A stretch of DNA of 64,000 nt from a bacterium (GTDB taxonomy: Bacteria; Hydrothermota; Tepidihabitantia; SM23-42; JAOAFX01), in contig DASVHD010000047.1 of NCBI GenBank assembly GCA_036382775.1, positions 1 to 64,000 on the forward strand, written 5' to 3'. The notes under the pieces are model-generated. The model saw only the letters and a list, made by a program, of their open reading frames with translations. It had not been told where the DNA came from and made no database searches. Numbering within the stretch: the first letter of the stretch is position 1; every line of letters begins with the position of its first letter. The translations under genes and the position numbers were made by a program. Shown in pieces: positions 27,330 to 34,374 of this stretch.

Positions 27330-28133
27330 ATGAGGAAAGCGCTTTTACTGGCCGTAGCCTTGCTGCTCGTCGCGAGTTGCAGCAGTAAGGTGAATCTGTT
27401 CGTCGAAGGCTATATCGAACGTTATCAGACCTGGAGCGATACGTTTTGGGGAGGTCGATCTGGAGATGTCTTGTCGGATCCGATACTTGAGGAAATGACC
27501 GTGACCATCAACGATGACACGATGGAGGTCGACCTGCCAGGACTAAACAGCTATAATCATGATGCGCGTTTTTGGGATGAAGATACCATACCGCCAGATG
27601 CTGGGTCAGAACACGAATTCAATATCCAGACCGATGTCGGCAACGCGTCCGCGACCGTCACCGTGCCCGGTGAATTCGATATTACGGCACCCCTCGAGGA
27701 CGATAGCATTCCGGTCGACGCGGCTTATGATATTGCCTGGGAAGCTTCGGAAGGAGCGGACTGGTACATGGTTCTGATATATTATTCCTGGAGCGGAGAT
27801 TACAAAGACACATTGGTCTACGTCAACGTCGATTCAACCACGTGGACTATCCCCGCGAATTGGATCAGTGAAGACGGGGAGATGTCGTTTTATGTCTATG
27901 CCGGTGACGGGCCGCAGATCGAAGTTGGTGCCGCCGGGAATATAAAGGGCGGAAAGGGTTTCTGCATCGCCACGAATGCCCGGGCAAACCATATAATTGT
28001 CGGGAATCCGGTCTTCACGGACTCTAGAAATGAATCCCATCGAATGTCTTCAAAGGATTTTTACCGGGCTTACATAAAGGAAATGTCCAAATACAGCTTG
28101 GAAGCCGCTGAAATGCTAGAGTACCTGGAATAA
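27330..28133 (+). CDS. Lipoprotein of unknown function, tandem copy 2
   Basis: A 267-residue paralog of the preceding gene, starting 23 bp after it with its own AAAGGAGGAGG. Lipobox LLLVASC, the same conserved middle (from TIPPDAGSEHEF to TAPLEDDSIP) and the same helical C-terminus. The parts before and after the conserved middle have diverged. The protein is presumably anchored in a membrane facing the periplasm or cell surface. Function unknown. Confidence 0.8.
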   Translation: MRKALLLAVALLLVASCSSKVNLFVEGYIERYQTWSDTFWGGRSGDVLSDPILEEMTVTINDDTMEVDLPGLNSYNHDARFWDEDTIPPDAGSEHEFNIQTDVGNASATVTVPGEFDITAPLEDDSIPVDAAYDIAWEASEGADWYMVLIYYSWSGDYKDTLVYVNVDSTTWTIPANWISEDGEMSFYVYAGDGPQIEVGAAGNIKGGKGFCIATNARANHIIVGNPVFTDSRNESHRMSSKDFYRAYIKEMSKYSLEAAEMLEYLE

Positions 28134-28150
28134 TTACACGCAAACATCAC

Positions 28151-28187
28151 AATCAAGGGGAGCGTTATGCTCCCCTTGATTTTTTTA
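28151..28187 (+). terminator. Strong terminator after the lipoprotein pair
   Basis: ATCAAGGGGAGC, loop GTTAT, GCTCCCCTTGAT, then seven Ts. It closes the host transcript just before the integrated element. Confidence 0.9.
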
Positions 28188-28273
28188 CTCAAGCGCTTCA
28201 AAAGGGGTAGAGAAGTACGAGAAGCTCATAAAGTCATGATTTATTGATTCTTTATAATTCGCAGTTTTTTCCA

Positions 28274-28301
28274 GGTAATCATAATGTCTATTATCAGACG
28301 T
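28274..28301 (+). other. dif-like attachment site at left end (attL candidate)
   Basis: GGTAATCATAA, TGTCTA, TTATCAGACGT reads as an 11-6-11 Xer site. The E. coli dif site is GGTGCGCATAA, TGTATA, TTATGTTAAAT. The match covers 8 of 11, 5 of 6 and 6 of 11 positions, and the inner CATAA...TTATC near-palindrome is kept. The identity shared with the right-hand repeat starts exactly at the first base of the 6-bp centre (28285). Assignment as an attachment site is inference. Confidence 0.5.
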
Positions 28302-28385
28302 TGGCAGTTGCCAATGGAATAGGCCCCCTTGCAGCCAAAACGGGTGTTTAAGGCGAGATTCCCCAAAAGGTGAGGGTTTATGTAG
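28285..28385 (+). repeat. Left flanking direct repeat of the element
   Basis: 101 bp, collinear with 39663-39763 without net gaps. The first 26 bp are identical and roughly 73 of 101 positions match overall, ending in TATGTAG in both. Inside, TTGGC-AGTT-GCCAA forms a small stem that stays pairable through G-T pairs in the right copy. No gene is seen in 28188-28593. Confidence 0.85.
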
Positions 28386-28459
28386 GCCATTAGAGAATAA
28401 ACCACTACAGGGTAGTGAATCACGAGAGCAGCCCTCAAAGTTAGTTGCTGCTCGAAAGC

Positions 28460-28500
28460 AAAAAAGCCGATCATTAACTGAGGAATGGTCGGCTTTTTTA
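28460..28500 (+). terminator. Strong terminator inside the left end
   Basis: AAAAAAGCCGATCATT and AATGGTCGGCTTTTTT form a 16-bp stem with an 8-nt loop, T-rich on both strands. It lies 75 bp after the repeat block. A hairpin terminator also follows the right repeat at a similar distance (32 bp). Confidence 0.85.
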
Positions 28501-28593
28501 TTTGGTAAACTCCAAAAACCGCCATGCTATGATATTGCCAGCTTGATTGAAATGCGTCCTGGTGAAAATGGTGATGGGAGTTTTTAAAAAAAC

Positions 28594-29148
28594 ATGGGAA
28601 AGATAATATTGGACCTATGCGGCGGTACCGGAGCCTGGTCAAAACCTTATTTAGAGGCCGGCTATGATGTGCAAAATATTACATTGCCGGATTATGATGT
28701 CAGAACTTATAAAGTCCCAGAGAATGTCTACGGAATACTCGCAGGTCCCCCCTGCACGATATTTTCTAAAGCCCGGCCAATGATCTCACGAGACAGAAAT
28801 TTTGCCGGCGCAATGACAATAGTTGAGGCCTGCCTGAAGATAATCTGGGCAGCTCGCATTTCTGGAAGTTTGCAATTTTGGGCCCTGGAGAATCCGGCGA
28901 CCGGTTATTCACGGCAATTCTTAGGTCACCCGTGTTTTGTTTTTCAGCCGGTTGAGTTCGGGGATCCATGGACGAAGATGACGGCACTCTGGGGATATTT
29001 TCATCGACCGCGGAAAATTCACCCGGTCAAAAAAATCCGAAGGATCGGCAGTGGATATCCGCAAAAAGTCAATCAGTTTAAAGATTCAACCAGGCGTTCG
29101 ATTACGCCGGCGAATTTCGCAAAAGCATTTTTTAAGGCGAACCCATAA
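28594..29148 (+). CDS. Small C5-cytosine DNA methyltransferase-like protein
   Basis: A 184-residue protein with the C5-methyltransferase core motifs. Motif I is ILDLCGGTGAWSKPYLEAGY, motif IV is AGPPCTIFS with the catalytic cysteine, and motif VI is the variant ENP rather than ENV. It is less than half the length of restriction-type enzymes and lacks an obvious target-recognition domain, as in several phage-encoded short versions. It is the first gene of the element and could protect the element DNA. GGGAG lies 14 nt upstream of the ATG. Activity is likely but not proven. Confidence 0.75.
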   Translation: MGKIILDLCGGTGAWSKPYLEAGYDVQNITLPDYDVRTYKVPENVYGILAGPPCTIFSKARPMISRDRNFAGAMTIVEACLKIIWAARISGSLQFWALENPATGYSRQFLGHPCFVFQPVEFGDPWTKMTALWGYFHRPRKIHPVKKIRRIGSGYPQKVNQFKDSTRRSITPANFAKAFFKANP

Positions 29149-29160
29149 AAGGAGGTAATC

Positions 29161-29304
29161 ATGGTTAGAACAATGCGTACCGATGGTCATATCGGCAGCC
29201 GCATAAAGCGGAAGTACGGAAAGATCGGAGCTCCGAGATCTGCCAAGCGCAGACGCTGGCTCAAAAAAATCAGGCGTCATCACAGACGCCACAGACGGAG
29301 ATAA
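29161..29304 (+). CDS. Very basic 47-residue protein, possible DNA-condensing peptide
   Basis: A short frame with an excellent AAAGGAGGTAATC ribosome site, starting MVRTMRTDGHIGSRIKRK and ending IRRHHRRHRRR. About half of the residues are Arg, Lys or His. It starts 12 bp after the methyltransferase and ends 2 bp before the next gene. Small Arg-rich peptides in viruses often bind packaged nucleic acid, so a virion DNA-binding role is possible; this is inference from composition only. Confidence 0.65.
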   Translation: MVRTMRTDGHIGSRIKRKYGKIGAPRSAKRRRWLKKIRRHHRRHRRR

Positions 29305-29306
29305 TC

Positions 29307-29495
29307 GTGGACCCCGGGAAAGAAGATTGCCCTTGCTGTCCTCTTTGTTTTGCTAATCCCGGGCCTGAGGGTATCAGTCTGCGCTGCGAGGGGAATAAAT
29401 GCGCCTGGTGGGTTAAATCATTTGAGGCGTGCGCACTGAAAAGCATAGCGGTAACTCTATACAATATTCTGTGTCTCAAAAGTGAAAAAAAATAG
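29307..29495 (+). CDS. Small zinc-ribbon protein of the element
   Basis: 62 residues from GTG 29307. CPCCPLC near the start and RCEGNKCAWW in the middle form two cysteine pairs of a zinc ribbon, followed by a hydrophobic C-terminal helix. The gene overlaps the next by 14 bp. The GTG has only a poor ribosome site, but coupling to the gene just upstream would explain that. Function unknown. Confidence 0.5.
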   Translation: MDPGKEDCPCCPLCFANPGPEGISLRCEGNKCAWWVKSFEACALKSIAVTLYNILCLKSEKK

Positions 29496-29718
29496 CGAGA
29501 TCTCCATTATTCCGATTCCAAATAGCCGGCAGCAATGTCAAGAGATCTTCCTGGTAAAGGGACGAAGGGCGGAGCGTTGCCTGAATCGAGCGGTCTACCG
29601 GATCCAATGGTCCTCGGGCGGCGGTAAAGCAAGATCGATTAGGCTGGTATGCCATAAGCATATCGATATTTACCGCTTCCTGAGGTCCTATCTACGGCCT
29701 AATACTGTATTAACTTGA
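29482..29718 (+). CDS. Hypothetical small protein of the element
   Basis: 78 residues from GTG 29482. Three cysteines and a histidine pair (QQCQEIF, AERCLNRAVYRIQW, LVCHKHID) suggest metal binding of the kind seen in small phage proteins where C...C and CxKH hold zinc. No family is recognised. It lies between the zinc-ribbon gene and rep. Confidence 0.5.
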   Translation: MKKNSEISIIPIPNSRQQCQEIFLVKGRRAERCLNRAVYRIQWSSGGGKARSIRLVCHKHIDIYRFLRSYLRPNTVLT

Positions 29719-29754
29719 ACTACGGAACAAGACTTACAATGGAAGAAAAAACTA

Positions 29755-30720
29755 ATGGAATTACAGACTAAAATTGATTACTCCAAAGTCTCGGATCTAG
29801 TCAAAAGTTACCAGGTGAAGAGTGCTCGGGAGCGGGAAGCATGTCCGAATACCAGCCGGACCATCTATACCAGGACCGATTGCAGCTGTGGGCATGCCTT
29901 TGTTAGGATCAATTCCGTCAGCTGCAAGAAAGAGATCTGTCCGGTATGTGGTCAAAAGTACAGCGCGTTACATAATCAAAGGATGGCGCGCTGGCTGCCT
30001 AAGATCCTCTGGATGCTTGACCAGGGTTATTATATCGGTTATCTGGTCGTTACGCTCCCCCCTGAGTACTGGGTCCTCGATAAAGTTTTCCTGAGAGCGT
30101 TTAGACGCTATGTAGTGCGTAAACTCAAGCGCTATGGTATCAAGTACGGTAAGGTGCGCTTCCACTGGGCCGGCGACAAGGGCGGTAAGTACTTCCCCCA
30201 TCTCAATATCCTGATCGCTACCGATGGCTACCTGGATTGGATCGAGGACAAAAAAGACCCGGTCACCGATAAGGTCATTAAAAAAGGGTTCAAAAGTGAA
30301 TTTGCCGAATGGTTAAAATATCCCGGGACTCCCGTAGTGCATTACAAATATAAAAAAGACATCGGATGGGTCATGCATAAGGTTGAATACGTTACGCGGC
30401 CGACATTGAACTTGATCAATGACGATTTGTTCAGTGATCACCATAAAAAGCAAATATGGAATGACGTTGTAAAAGGGTTTATGAACGATGTGGAGATCGG
30501 CAAGCCGCAGAAAATTGATAAGGATGTCGACTACTGGATCCAAAAAGGCTTAACAAGCATGGGTGATCAGAATTTCAAGCTTTTCAGCCTTACCCTTAAT
30601 CGCTGTCCACACTGTCATAAGCCATTAAAATGGCACTACTGCAAGGGAGAACACGAGGCCCTGGAAGGATCTATGTGGAGTAATGACCTTAATAACGAGT
30701 ATACCGAGTTGATATTTTAA
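29755..30720 (+). CDS. Rolling-circle-type replication initiator (Rep)
   Basis: A 321-residue protein. The N-terminus has a zinc-binding region (CSCGHAF, then CKKEICPVCGQKY), common in phage and transposon Rep proteins. VVTLPPEYW and KVRFHWAGDKGGKYFPHLNIL follow; PHLN would be the metal-binding HUH-type motif with the second histidine replaced by asparagine. HKVEYVTRP near residue 227 carries the likely catalytic tyrosine. A second zinc pair, CPHCHKPLKWHYCKGEH, ends the protein. Such enzymes nick one strand at the origin and stay attached through tyrosine. It is the largest gene of the element. The exact Rep family is uncertain. Confidence 0.72.
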   Translation: MELQTKIDYSKVSDLVKSYQVKSAREREACPNTSRTIYTRTDCSCGHAFVRINSVSCKKEICPVCGQKYSALHNQRMARWLPKILWMLDQGYYIGYLVVTLPPEYWVLDKVFLRAFRRYVVRKLKRYGIKYGKVRFHWAGDKGGKYFPHLNILIATDGYLDWIEDKKDPVTDKVIKKGFKSEFAEWLKYPGTPVVHYKYKKDIGWVMHKVEYVTRPTLNLINDDLFSDHHKKQIWNDVVKGFMNDVEIGKPQKIDKDVDYWIQKGLTSMGDQNFKLFSLTLNRCPHCHKPLKWHYCKGEHEALEGSMWSNDLNNEYTELIF

Positions 30721-30734
30721 ATTGGAGGCAAAAC

Positions 30735-31064
30735 ATGAATATAACAGTAGAACAGGCAATCAATATCGTAACTGTCAACAGCCGGTCGGCAGTCATCCGT
30801 GAACTTGGTCAGATCAGGACTCACGCGGATATTATCGAGGACGAACTCAGGGACAAAAATCTGATCAATCTCACGGACCAGCAGCGCGACGAAAAATATC
30901 GGCTGTTGATCAAAGCCCTGTCCAAGATCTTTGCAACGTGCGATCATATCAAGCAGGACTGCCGCGCCTTGTACGAAATCCTGGAGAAGGCCTTCCCTGA
31001 TGTCGCGCTGAATGGCGGAGTGTTGGATATCAAAGAGCCGGAGGCTGATCGTGGCGGTAATTGA
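30735..31064 (+). CDS. Hypothetical helical protein of the element
   Basis: A 109-residue, mostly helical, acidic protein (DIIEDELRDKNLINLTDQQRD, LIKALSKIFATCDHIKQ). TTGGAGG precedes the ATG and the gene follows rep by 14 bp. I do not recognise it. Its position after rep suggests a replication accessory role, which is speculative. Confidence 0.6.
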   Translation: MNITVEQAINIVTVNSRSAVIRELGQIRTHADIIEDELRDKNLINLTDQQRDEKYRLLIKALSKIFATCDHIKQDCRALYEILEKAFPDVALNGGVLDIKEPEADRGGN

Positions 31065-31407
31065 AAGAATCAAACCGCAGGTCTCCCCTGCTATTGAAGT
31101 CGATAGAGTCGACGAGGAATACCAAAGCAAGCAGCTCAAGGCTGGAATTTTGAAAACCTTGCGATGGTTAGTCAGGGAATCACGATCGACCATGCTGATC
31201 GATACGAAGGTCAAAAGTAATTCAGTCGATGCTAAAGACCTTTTTGTAATTGTGATCTACCCTCTTGATAAGTCACTGCTCGATATCTTTTGTAAGCTGA
31301 CCGGATCATTCTTAACTATGGCCCTTGGGATCTATGACAAGCGGATCCCCGCGCCCTGGGACGCTCAGCCGAAGCTGTCATCGACCATCATTAAACCTGG
31401 AGGATAA
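31051..31407 (+). CDS. Hypothetical protein of the element
   Basis: The GTG at 31051 is chosen because CGGAGG lies 6 nt upstream; an earlier ATG at 31012 has no such site. It gives a 118-residue protein overlapping the previous gene by 14 bp. Alternating beta strands and helices (TMLIDTKVKSNS, DLFVIVIYPLDKSLLDIFC) suggest a small alpha-beta domain. No family is recognised. Confidence 0.55.
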   Translation: MAVIERIKPQVSPAIEVDRVDEEYQSKQLKAGILKTLRWLVRESRSTMLIDTKVKSNSVDAKDLFVIVIYPLDKSLLDIFCKLTGSFLTMALGIYDKRIPAPWDAQPKLSSTIIKPGG

Positions 31408-31608
31408 ATGACCACACTTTATAAGTGCGTTCATGCTGATCGCTGTACAGATCCGTACTGCATTCATCAGCGTTATCACACGGAAAGAGACGACTGCCAA
31501 CTGAACCGCGCGTGTGATTACTCTAAGCATGTAGTATGCAGGGTCGCGCGCAGCAACATCGAAAACCTTAAGCCGCCGGCAGGGAAGCTCCGCATATGTC
31601 CCGCGTGA
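31408..31608 (+). CDS. Small cysteine-rich protein of the element
   Basis: 66 residues starting directly after the previous stop, with TGGAGG before the ATG. Cysteines in CVHADRCTDPYCIHQRYH and CQLNRACDYSKHVVC can form one or two small zinc knots. Function unknown; nucleic-acid binding is a possibility. Confidence 0.55.
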   Translation: MTTLYKCVHADRCTDPYCIHQRYHTERDDCQLNRACDYSKHVVCRVARSNIENLKPPAGKLRICPA

Positions 31609-31805
31609 TGGTGCATGTGTTAAGGGATCATTACGAAAATCTGTGGCGCTTGATTACGCGCTATGAGATCCTGCTGCGGCACAAAGGTTATTCGCGGTCC
31701 GATCTGGATGAGCAGCGGCTGCGCGTCTTCGAATCGAAGCCCTGCAGAATAGATTTTGTAAAGGCAAAGCCGAGCCTGAATCGGCACAGCAAAAAAGCGA
31801 GGTAA
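31596..31805 (+). CDS. Hypothetical basic protein of the element
   Basis: 69 residues, overlapping the previous gene by 13 bp. A basic, probably helical protein (HVLRDHYENLWRLITRYEILL, SDLDEQRLRVFESK). A weak GGGAAGCTCCGCAT site precedes the ATG. No family is recognised. Confidence 0.5.
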   Translation: MSRVMVHVLRDHYENLWRLITRYEILLRHKGYSRSDLDEQRLRVFESKPCRIDFVKAKPSLNRHSKKAR

Positions 31806-31809
31806 TAAT

Positions 31810-32058
31810 ATGCCAAAAATGCTATCAATCGCAAAGGTCAAGGAAAACGTCCTCAAGCTCATACAGGTCTACGGCGATTTTGTCAAGGCCATGGTGAGGA
31901 TGAACCCGGGGATCGAGCTGAAATTCGACGTCTACTTCTCCAGCAAACCGGAAGGCGATCATCTGTTTACGTTCGACATTCCCTTTGTCAAGGCGTACCT
32001 GATCATCAAGGTTTCGAGCTCGCACGGCATCCTGAAGTGCGTTCACATCGACCTGTAA
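31810..32058 (+). CDS. Hypothetical protein of the element
   Basis: 82 residues: a helical N-terminus (IAKVKENVLKLIQVYGDF) followed by beta strands (ELKFDVYFSS, FDIPFVKAYLIIKVSS). The start is 4 bp after the previous stop. No family is recognised. Compact order and spacing support it as a gene. Confidence 0.5.
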   Translation: MPKMLSIAKVKENVLKLIQVYGDFVKAMVRMNPGIELKFDVYFSSKPEGDHLFTFDIPFVKAYLIIKVSSSHGILKCVHIDL

Positions 32059-32075
32059 CCGACGCGGGAACGGGC

Positions 32076-32309
32076 GTGAAGAAAAGCGGCGGCGGCAGTG
32101 GACCTTACCAGGGACTTACTGAAAGTCAACGTAAGATCATTGCCGCCGTCGAGGATTCACTTACATGCCCTGGATTCCGCAAAAAATTCTTTTCGCTATT
32201 CGGCCATTATTTTAGGTGCTGGCATTGTTTTAAGATAATGTGCCGATTCATAGGAGGCATGATATGGTTAACAATCAAGAAGTGGCTGACGAAAAATCCG
32301 GAGCTGTAA
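32076..32309 (+). CDS. Hypothetical protein of the element with hydrophobic segment
   Basis: The GTG at 32076 is taken as the start, giving 77 residues: KKSGGGSGPYQGLTESQRKI, then a Cys/aromatic-rich hydrophobic stretch (LFGHYFRCWHCFKIMC) and WLTIKKWLTKNPEL. A frame opening at 32037 is an alternative. It overlaps the next gene by 46 bp, which weakens the case. Confidence 0.4.
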   Translation: MKKSGGGSGPYQGLTESQRKIIAAVEDSLTCPGFRKKFFSLFGHYFRCWHCFKIMCRFIGGMIWLTIKKWLTKNPEL

Positions 32310-32794
32310 TACAAACGTCGCAGCCTGGGGATCCGGCGGGGAAAGCCGAACCGGTCGAACCGGCAACATCGGCGGTGATTTCCAAGACGTTAAATGAAGC
32401 GGCGGACCAGGTGTCGTCTGAGCCGGCATTGTTAGCTGAGCCAGGGGGGTCAGCCGCGGAAAAGCCGCTGGTGCCGGTACCTGAACAACCGCCGGCAAAG
32501 AAACCGCCAGCTGTGTCTGAGGATCTGATAAAGGATTATACCGAAGCGCTGGTGGCAACACTGGACGTCGTTAACGGCCAGGTATGCTCGGTGATCGCGC
32601 GCCAAATGGACCACGATTTTTCATTCAAACAGTCCCAGCATGACAAGCTGGTGATGGTCTGGACACCGGTCGTGCGGATGTTCTATGACAAGATTCCGGT
32701 CCTGGTGGTCGCCGGATTTACGACCGTTACGGTCCTGGGCGGAAATTTCATCGCGGCGCGTCAGCTGCGCGATGAGAAGGATCAGAAAAAATGA
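32264..32794 (+). CDS. Pro/Ala-rich protein with C-terminal membrane helix
   Basis: The ATG at 32264 follows AGGAGG by 6 nt and gives 176 residues. The first half is a low-complexity Pro/Ala/Glu linker (PVPEQPPAKKPPAVSEDL). The second half has a helical region and a membrane helix IPVLVVAGFTTVTVLGGNF near the end with a charged tail (RDEKDQKK). It could be a membrane-anchored virion or assembly protein. Not recognised by family. Confidence 0.6.
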   Translation: MVNNQEVADEKSGAVIQTSQPGDPAGKAEPVEPATSAVISKTLNEAADQVSSEPALLAEPGGSAAEKPLVPVPEQPPAKKPPAVSEDLIKDYTEALVATLDVVNGQVCSVIARQMDHDFSFKQSQHDKLVMVWTPVVRMFYDKIPVLVVAGFTTVTVLGGNFIAARQLRDEKDQKK

Positions 32795-33036
32795 CCGAGA
32801 ACCGCCAGGCTATGATATTGCCGGCATCGTCAAGATCGATCCTGATCGAACTGGTGAGCCGATTTTTTCAATCCAGGCATAAAATGGCAGAGCTGCTCAA
32901 AAGTCTATATACTAAATCGATTCGGATTCCTCGAGTAGAGCATATATACTTTCCGGCGGCGATCGCCGAAGTATATATACAAGCCGGCAGGATCCCGAGT
33001 ATATATACTTCAGGATCTGCGTCGACTGAGACGTAA
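32791..33036 (+). CDS. Hypothetical protein overlapping the palindrome cluster
   Basis: 81 residues starting as ATGA on the previous stop. The first 40 residues look like a normal helical protein (SILIELVSRFFQSRHKMAELL). The second half is encoded by four copies of the AGTATATATACT palindrome that fall in different reading frames. This end may therefore be a DNA-level control region that is merely translated. Confidence 0.4.
   Translation: MTENRQAMILPASSRSILIELVSRFFQSRHKMAELLKSLYTKSIRIPRVEHIYFPAAIAEVYIQAGRIPSIYTSGSASTET
32902..33009 (+). promoter_or_regulatory. Four copies of the palindrome AGTATATATACT
   Basis: Copies lie at 32902-32913 (one mismatch), 32939-32950 (one mismatch), 32970-32981 (one mismatch) and 32998-33009 (perfect). 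Start-to-start spacing is 37, 31 and 28 bp. A second palindrome, CGGCGATCGCCG (32957-32968), lies between copies two and three. Two more copies occur at 38585-38620. They are candidate binding sites for an element-encoded regulator or for the replication initiator. Confidence 0.65.
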
Positions 33037-33076
33037 ATTATATATGATTAAGCTTTTTCGAGTGCGAGGAGAGACC

Positions 33077-33292
33077 ATGAAGAAAAAAACAAAAACGAAC
33101 AAGAATGACCAGGTAGATGATGGGATGGTCCTGGAGAATCCGCAGCATAAGGACCATTATGCTTGCTGGTGCGGTCGCTGGGTGTCGCTGTACATATTTC
33201 ACGCTCATAAATGGTTAAAGGTCGGCGTGTTTTGTAATCGCTGCGGCGCGGTCGCGCTCTATAAAAAATACAATAAGAAGGACAATTCCTGA
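33077..33292 (+). CDS. Small zinc-ribbon protein of the element
   Basis: The ATG at 33077 follows GAGGAGAGACC. 71 residues: a Lys-rich start (KKKTKTNKNDQ), then CWCGRWVSLYIFHAHKW and CNRCGAVALYKKY, a four-cysteine zinc ribbon. It overlaps the next start by one base. Function unknown. Confidence 0.6.
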   Translation: MKKKTKTNKNDQVDDGMVLENPQHKDHYACWCGRWVSLYIFHAHKWLKVGVFCNRCGAVALYKKYNKKDNS

Positions 33293-33552
33293 TGAAGTAC
33301 TCTATTTTTAGCATGCCCTATTTTTTCTATCGCGGGCTCTGCGCGATCGGTGCATCGATCCGGCGTTACTATTTTAACTATCGTACTGAGCGTTACTTTG
33401 CGCGCTGCCGGGAGGACATCACCAGGCTCCACTGGTACATGATCAAATGTCATTACTCGCGCCAGGACCGCCGGCGAATCGCCAGGCAGCTGATGAAATA
33501 TACCATGTCATTGAGCGGCTTCGATTTCAAGGAAGGCAAGGTGCAACCATGA
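33292..33552 (+). CDS. Basic, aromatic-rich hypothetical protein of the element
   Basis: 86 residues rich in Arg, Tyr and Phe (MPYFFYRGLCAIGASIRRYY, HYSRQDRRRIARQLMKY). The start overlaps the previous stop and the end overlaps the ATPase start as ATGA, so the three genes are translationally coupled. No family is recognised. Confidence 0.55.
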   Translation: MKYSIFSMPYFFYRGLCAIGASIRRYYFNYRTERYFARCREDITRLHWYMIKCHYSRQDRRRIARQLMKYTMSLSGFDFKEGKVQP

Positions 33553-34094
33553 CAAGACCTCGTATGTTCTTTTTGATCATCGGCACGACGCACACCGGAA
33601 AGACGTACTTTATCCGGGACCTGATAAAACTATCGAAGCAGAAGGTCCTGGTCTATGACGTGAACCGCGAAGAAAAGTACGCTCGCCTGCCGGTAGTCAA
33701 CGTGCAAAAACTGGCATCGTTTCATAAGGGCAAATATCGCGTAATTCAGCGGCAGCCGGACCAGGTAATCGAATACATAATTAACGACTATCGTAACGGA
33801 CTGCTTATCCTGGACGATGTGGACCGCTATTTATCGGTTACTTCGGTCGCATGGAATGACCTGATTATCGGTCATCGACACATGGGTCTGGACCTGATCG
33901 CGGTATTTCACTCATTAAACCGTACCTTGCCGATATTTTACGAGAACTGTACCGATATCATTCTCTTCAAAACTCAGGAACAGCCTGACAAGAGCATAAA
34001 TAAGCTGCCTAAATCGGACGATGTACTAAGGGCGTTTTACCAGGTTGAAAGCAATAAGGATCCGCATTACAAAGTACGGATCCGCTGCCGATAG
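33549..34094 (+). CDS. Short FtsK/HerA- or Zot-type ATPase, probable genome-packaging ATPase
   Basis: A 181-residue P-loop protein. Walker A is IIGTTHTGKTYFIRDL, Walker B is GLLILDDVDRYL, and GHRHMGLDLIAVFHSLNRT follows, corresponding to the sensor region of the HerA-FtsK/A32 and Zot groups. There is no membrane helix, whereas inovirus Zot proteins usually have one. The small size matches packaging ATPases of tailless membrane-containing phages such as PM2 and PRD1. The ATG at 33549 overlaps the previous stop. A terminator follows the gene, closing the first transcription unit. Confidence 0.75.
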   Translation: MTRPRMFFLIIGTTHTGKTYFIRDLIKLSKQKVLVYDVNREEKYARLPVVNVQKLASFHKGKYRVIQRQPDQVIEYIINDYRNGLLILDDVDRYLSVTSVAWNDLIIGHRHMGLDLIAVFHSLNRTLPIFYENCTDIILFKTQEQPDKSINKLPKSDDVLRAFYQVESNKDPHYKVRIRCR

Positions 34095-34105
34095 TCAAGC
34101 GGTGC

Positions 34106-34131
34106 AAAAGGGATAATTATCCCTTATTTTT
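34106..34131 (+). terminator. Terminator after the ATPase gene
   Basis: AAGGGATAATTATCCCTT is a perfect palindrome followed by ATTTTTA. A TATAAT box at 34167-34172 downstream may start the late unit, but no good -35 box is visible because the upstream DNA is C-rich. Confidence 0.8.
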
Positions 34132-34248
34132 ACCTGGTCTACTCCACCCCCCTCCCCCCTTTTTGTTATAATGTACCATAATGGATATTTATACTTTGAG
34201 ATATCCTGCGGGCCTGGCATGGGGTCAGGCCCTAAAGAGAGGTGCTTT

Positions 34249-34362
34249 ATGAAGGGATGGTTTGGGGATTTTTTGCTGACTGCTTTCGCGGTGCTTGTGG
34301 CATTGATACTCTATCACATATCCGCGCCGATAGTCAGTGGCTTGTTCAAGCCAAAAAAGTAA
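34249..34362 (+). CDS. 37-residue single-helix membrane peptide
   Basis: The ATG at 34249 follows AGAGAGG by 6 nt. The peptide is MKGWFGDF, a hydrophobic helix (LLTAFAVLVALILYHI) and a basic end (GLFKPKK). It is the first gene after the terminator and lies 12 bp before the first capsid candidate. Small single-helix proteins of this kind occur in the inner membrane of tailless phages and as coat subunits of filamentous phages. Confidence 0.6.
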   Translation: MKGWFGDFLLTAFAVLVALILYHISAPIVSGLFKPKK

Positions 34363-34374
34363 AGGGGGTTACCT

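Noticed and set aside
28285-28385. Flanking repeat as a CRISPR repeat
   Set aside because: Only two copies, 11 kb apart, 101 bp long and diverged; no spacers or cas genes.
28594-29148. Methyltransferase as part of a restriction-modification system
   Set aside because: No endonuclease gene beside it and no target-recognition domain; likely an orphan phage enzyme.
32902-33009. AGTATATATACT cluster as a CRISPR array or coding repeat
   Set aside because: Unequal spacing, 12-bp palindromes and different reading frames; better explained as protein-binding sites.
33549-34094. ATPase as a true inovirus Zot protein
   Set aside because: It lacks the membrane helix and C-terminal periplasmic part of Zot; kept only as a distant possibility.
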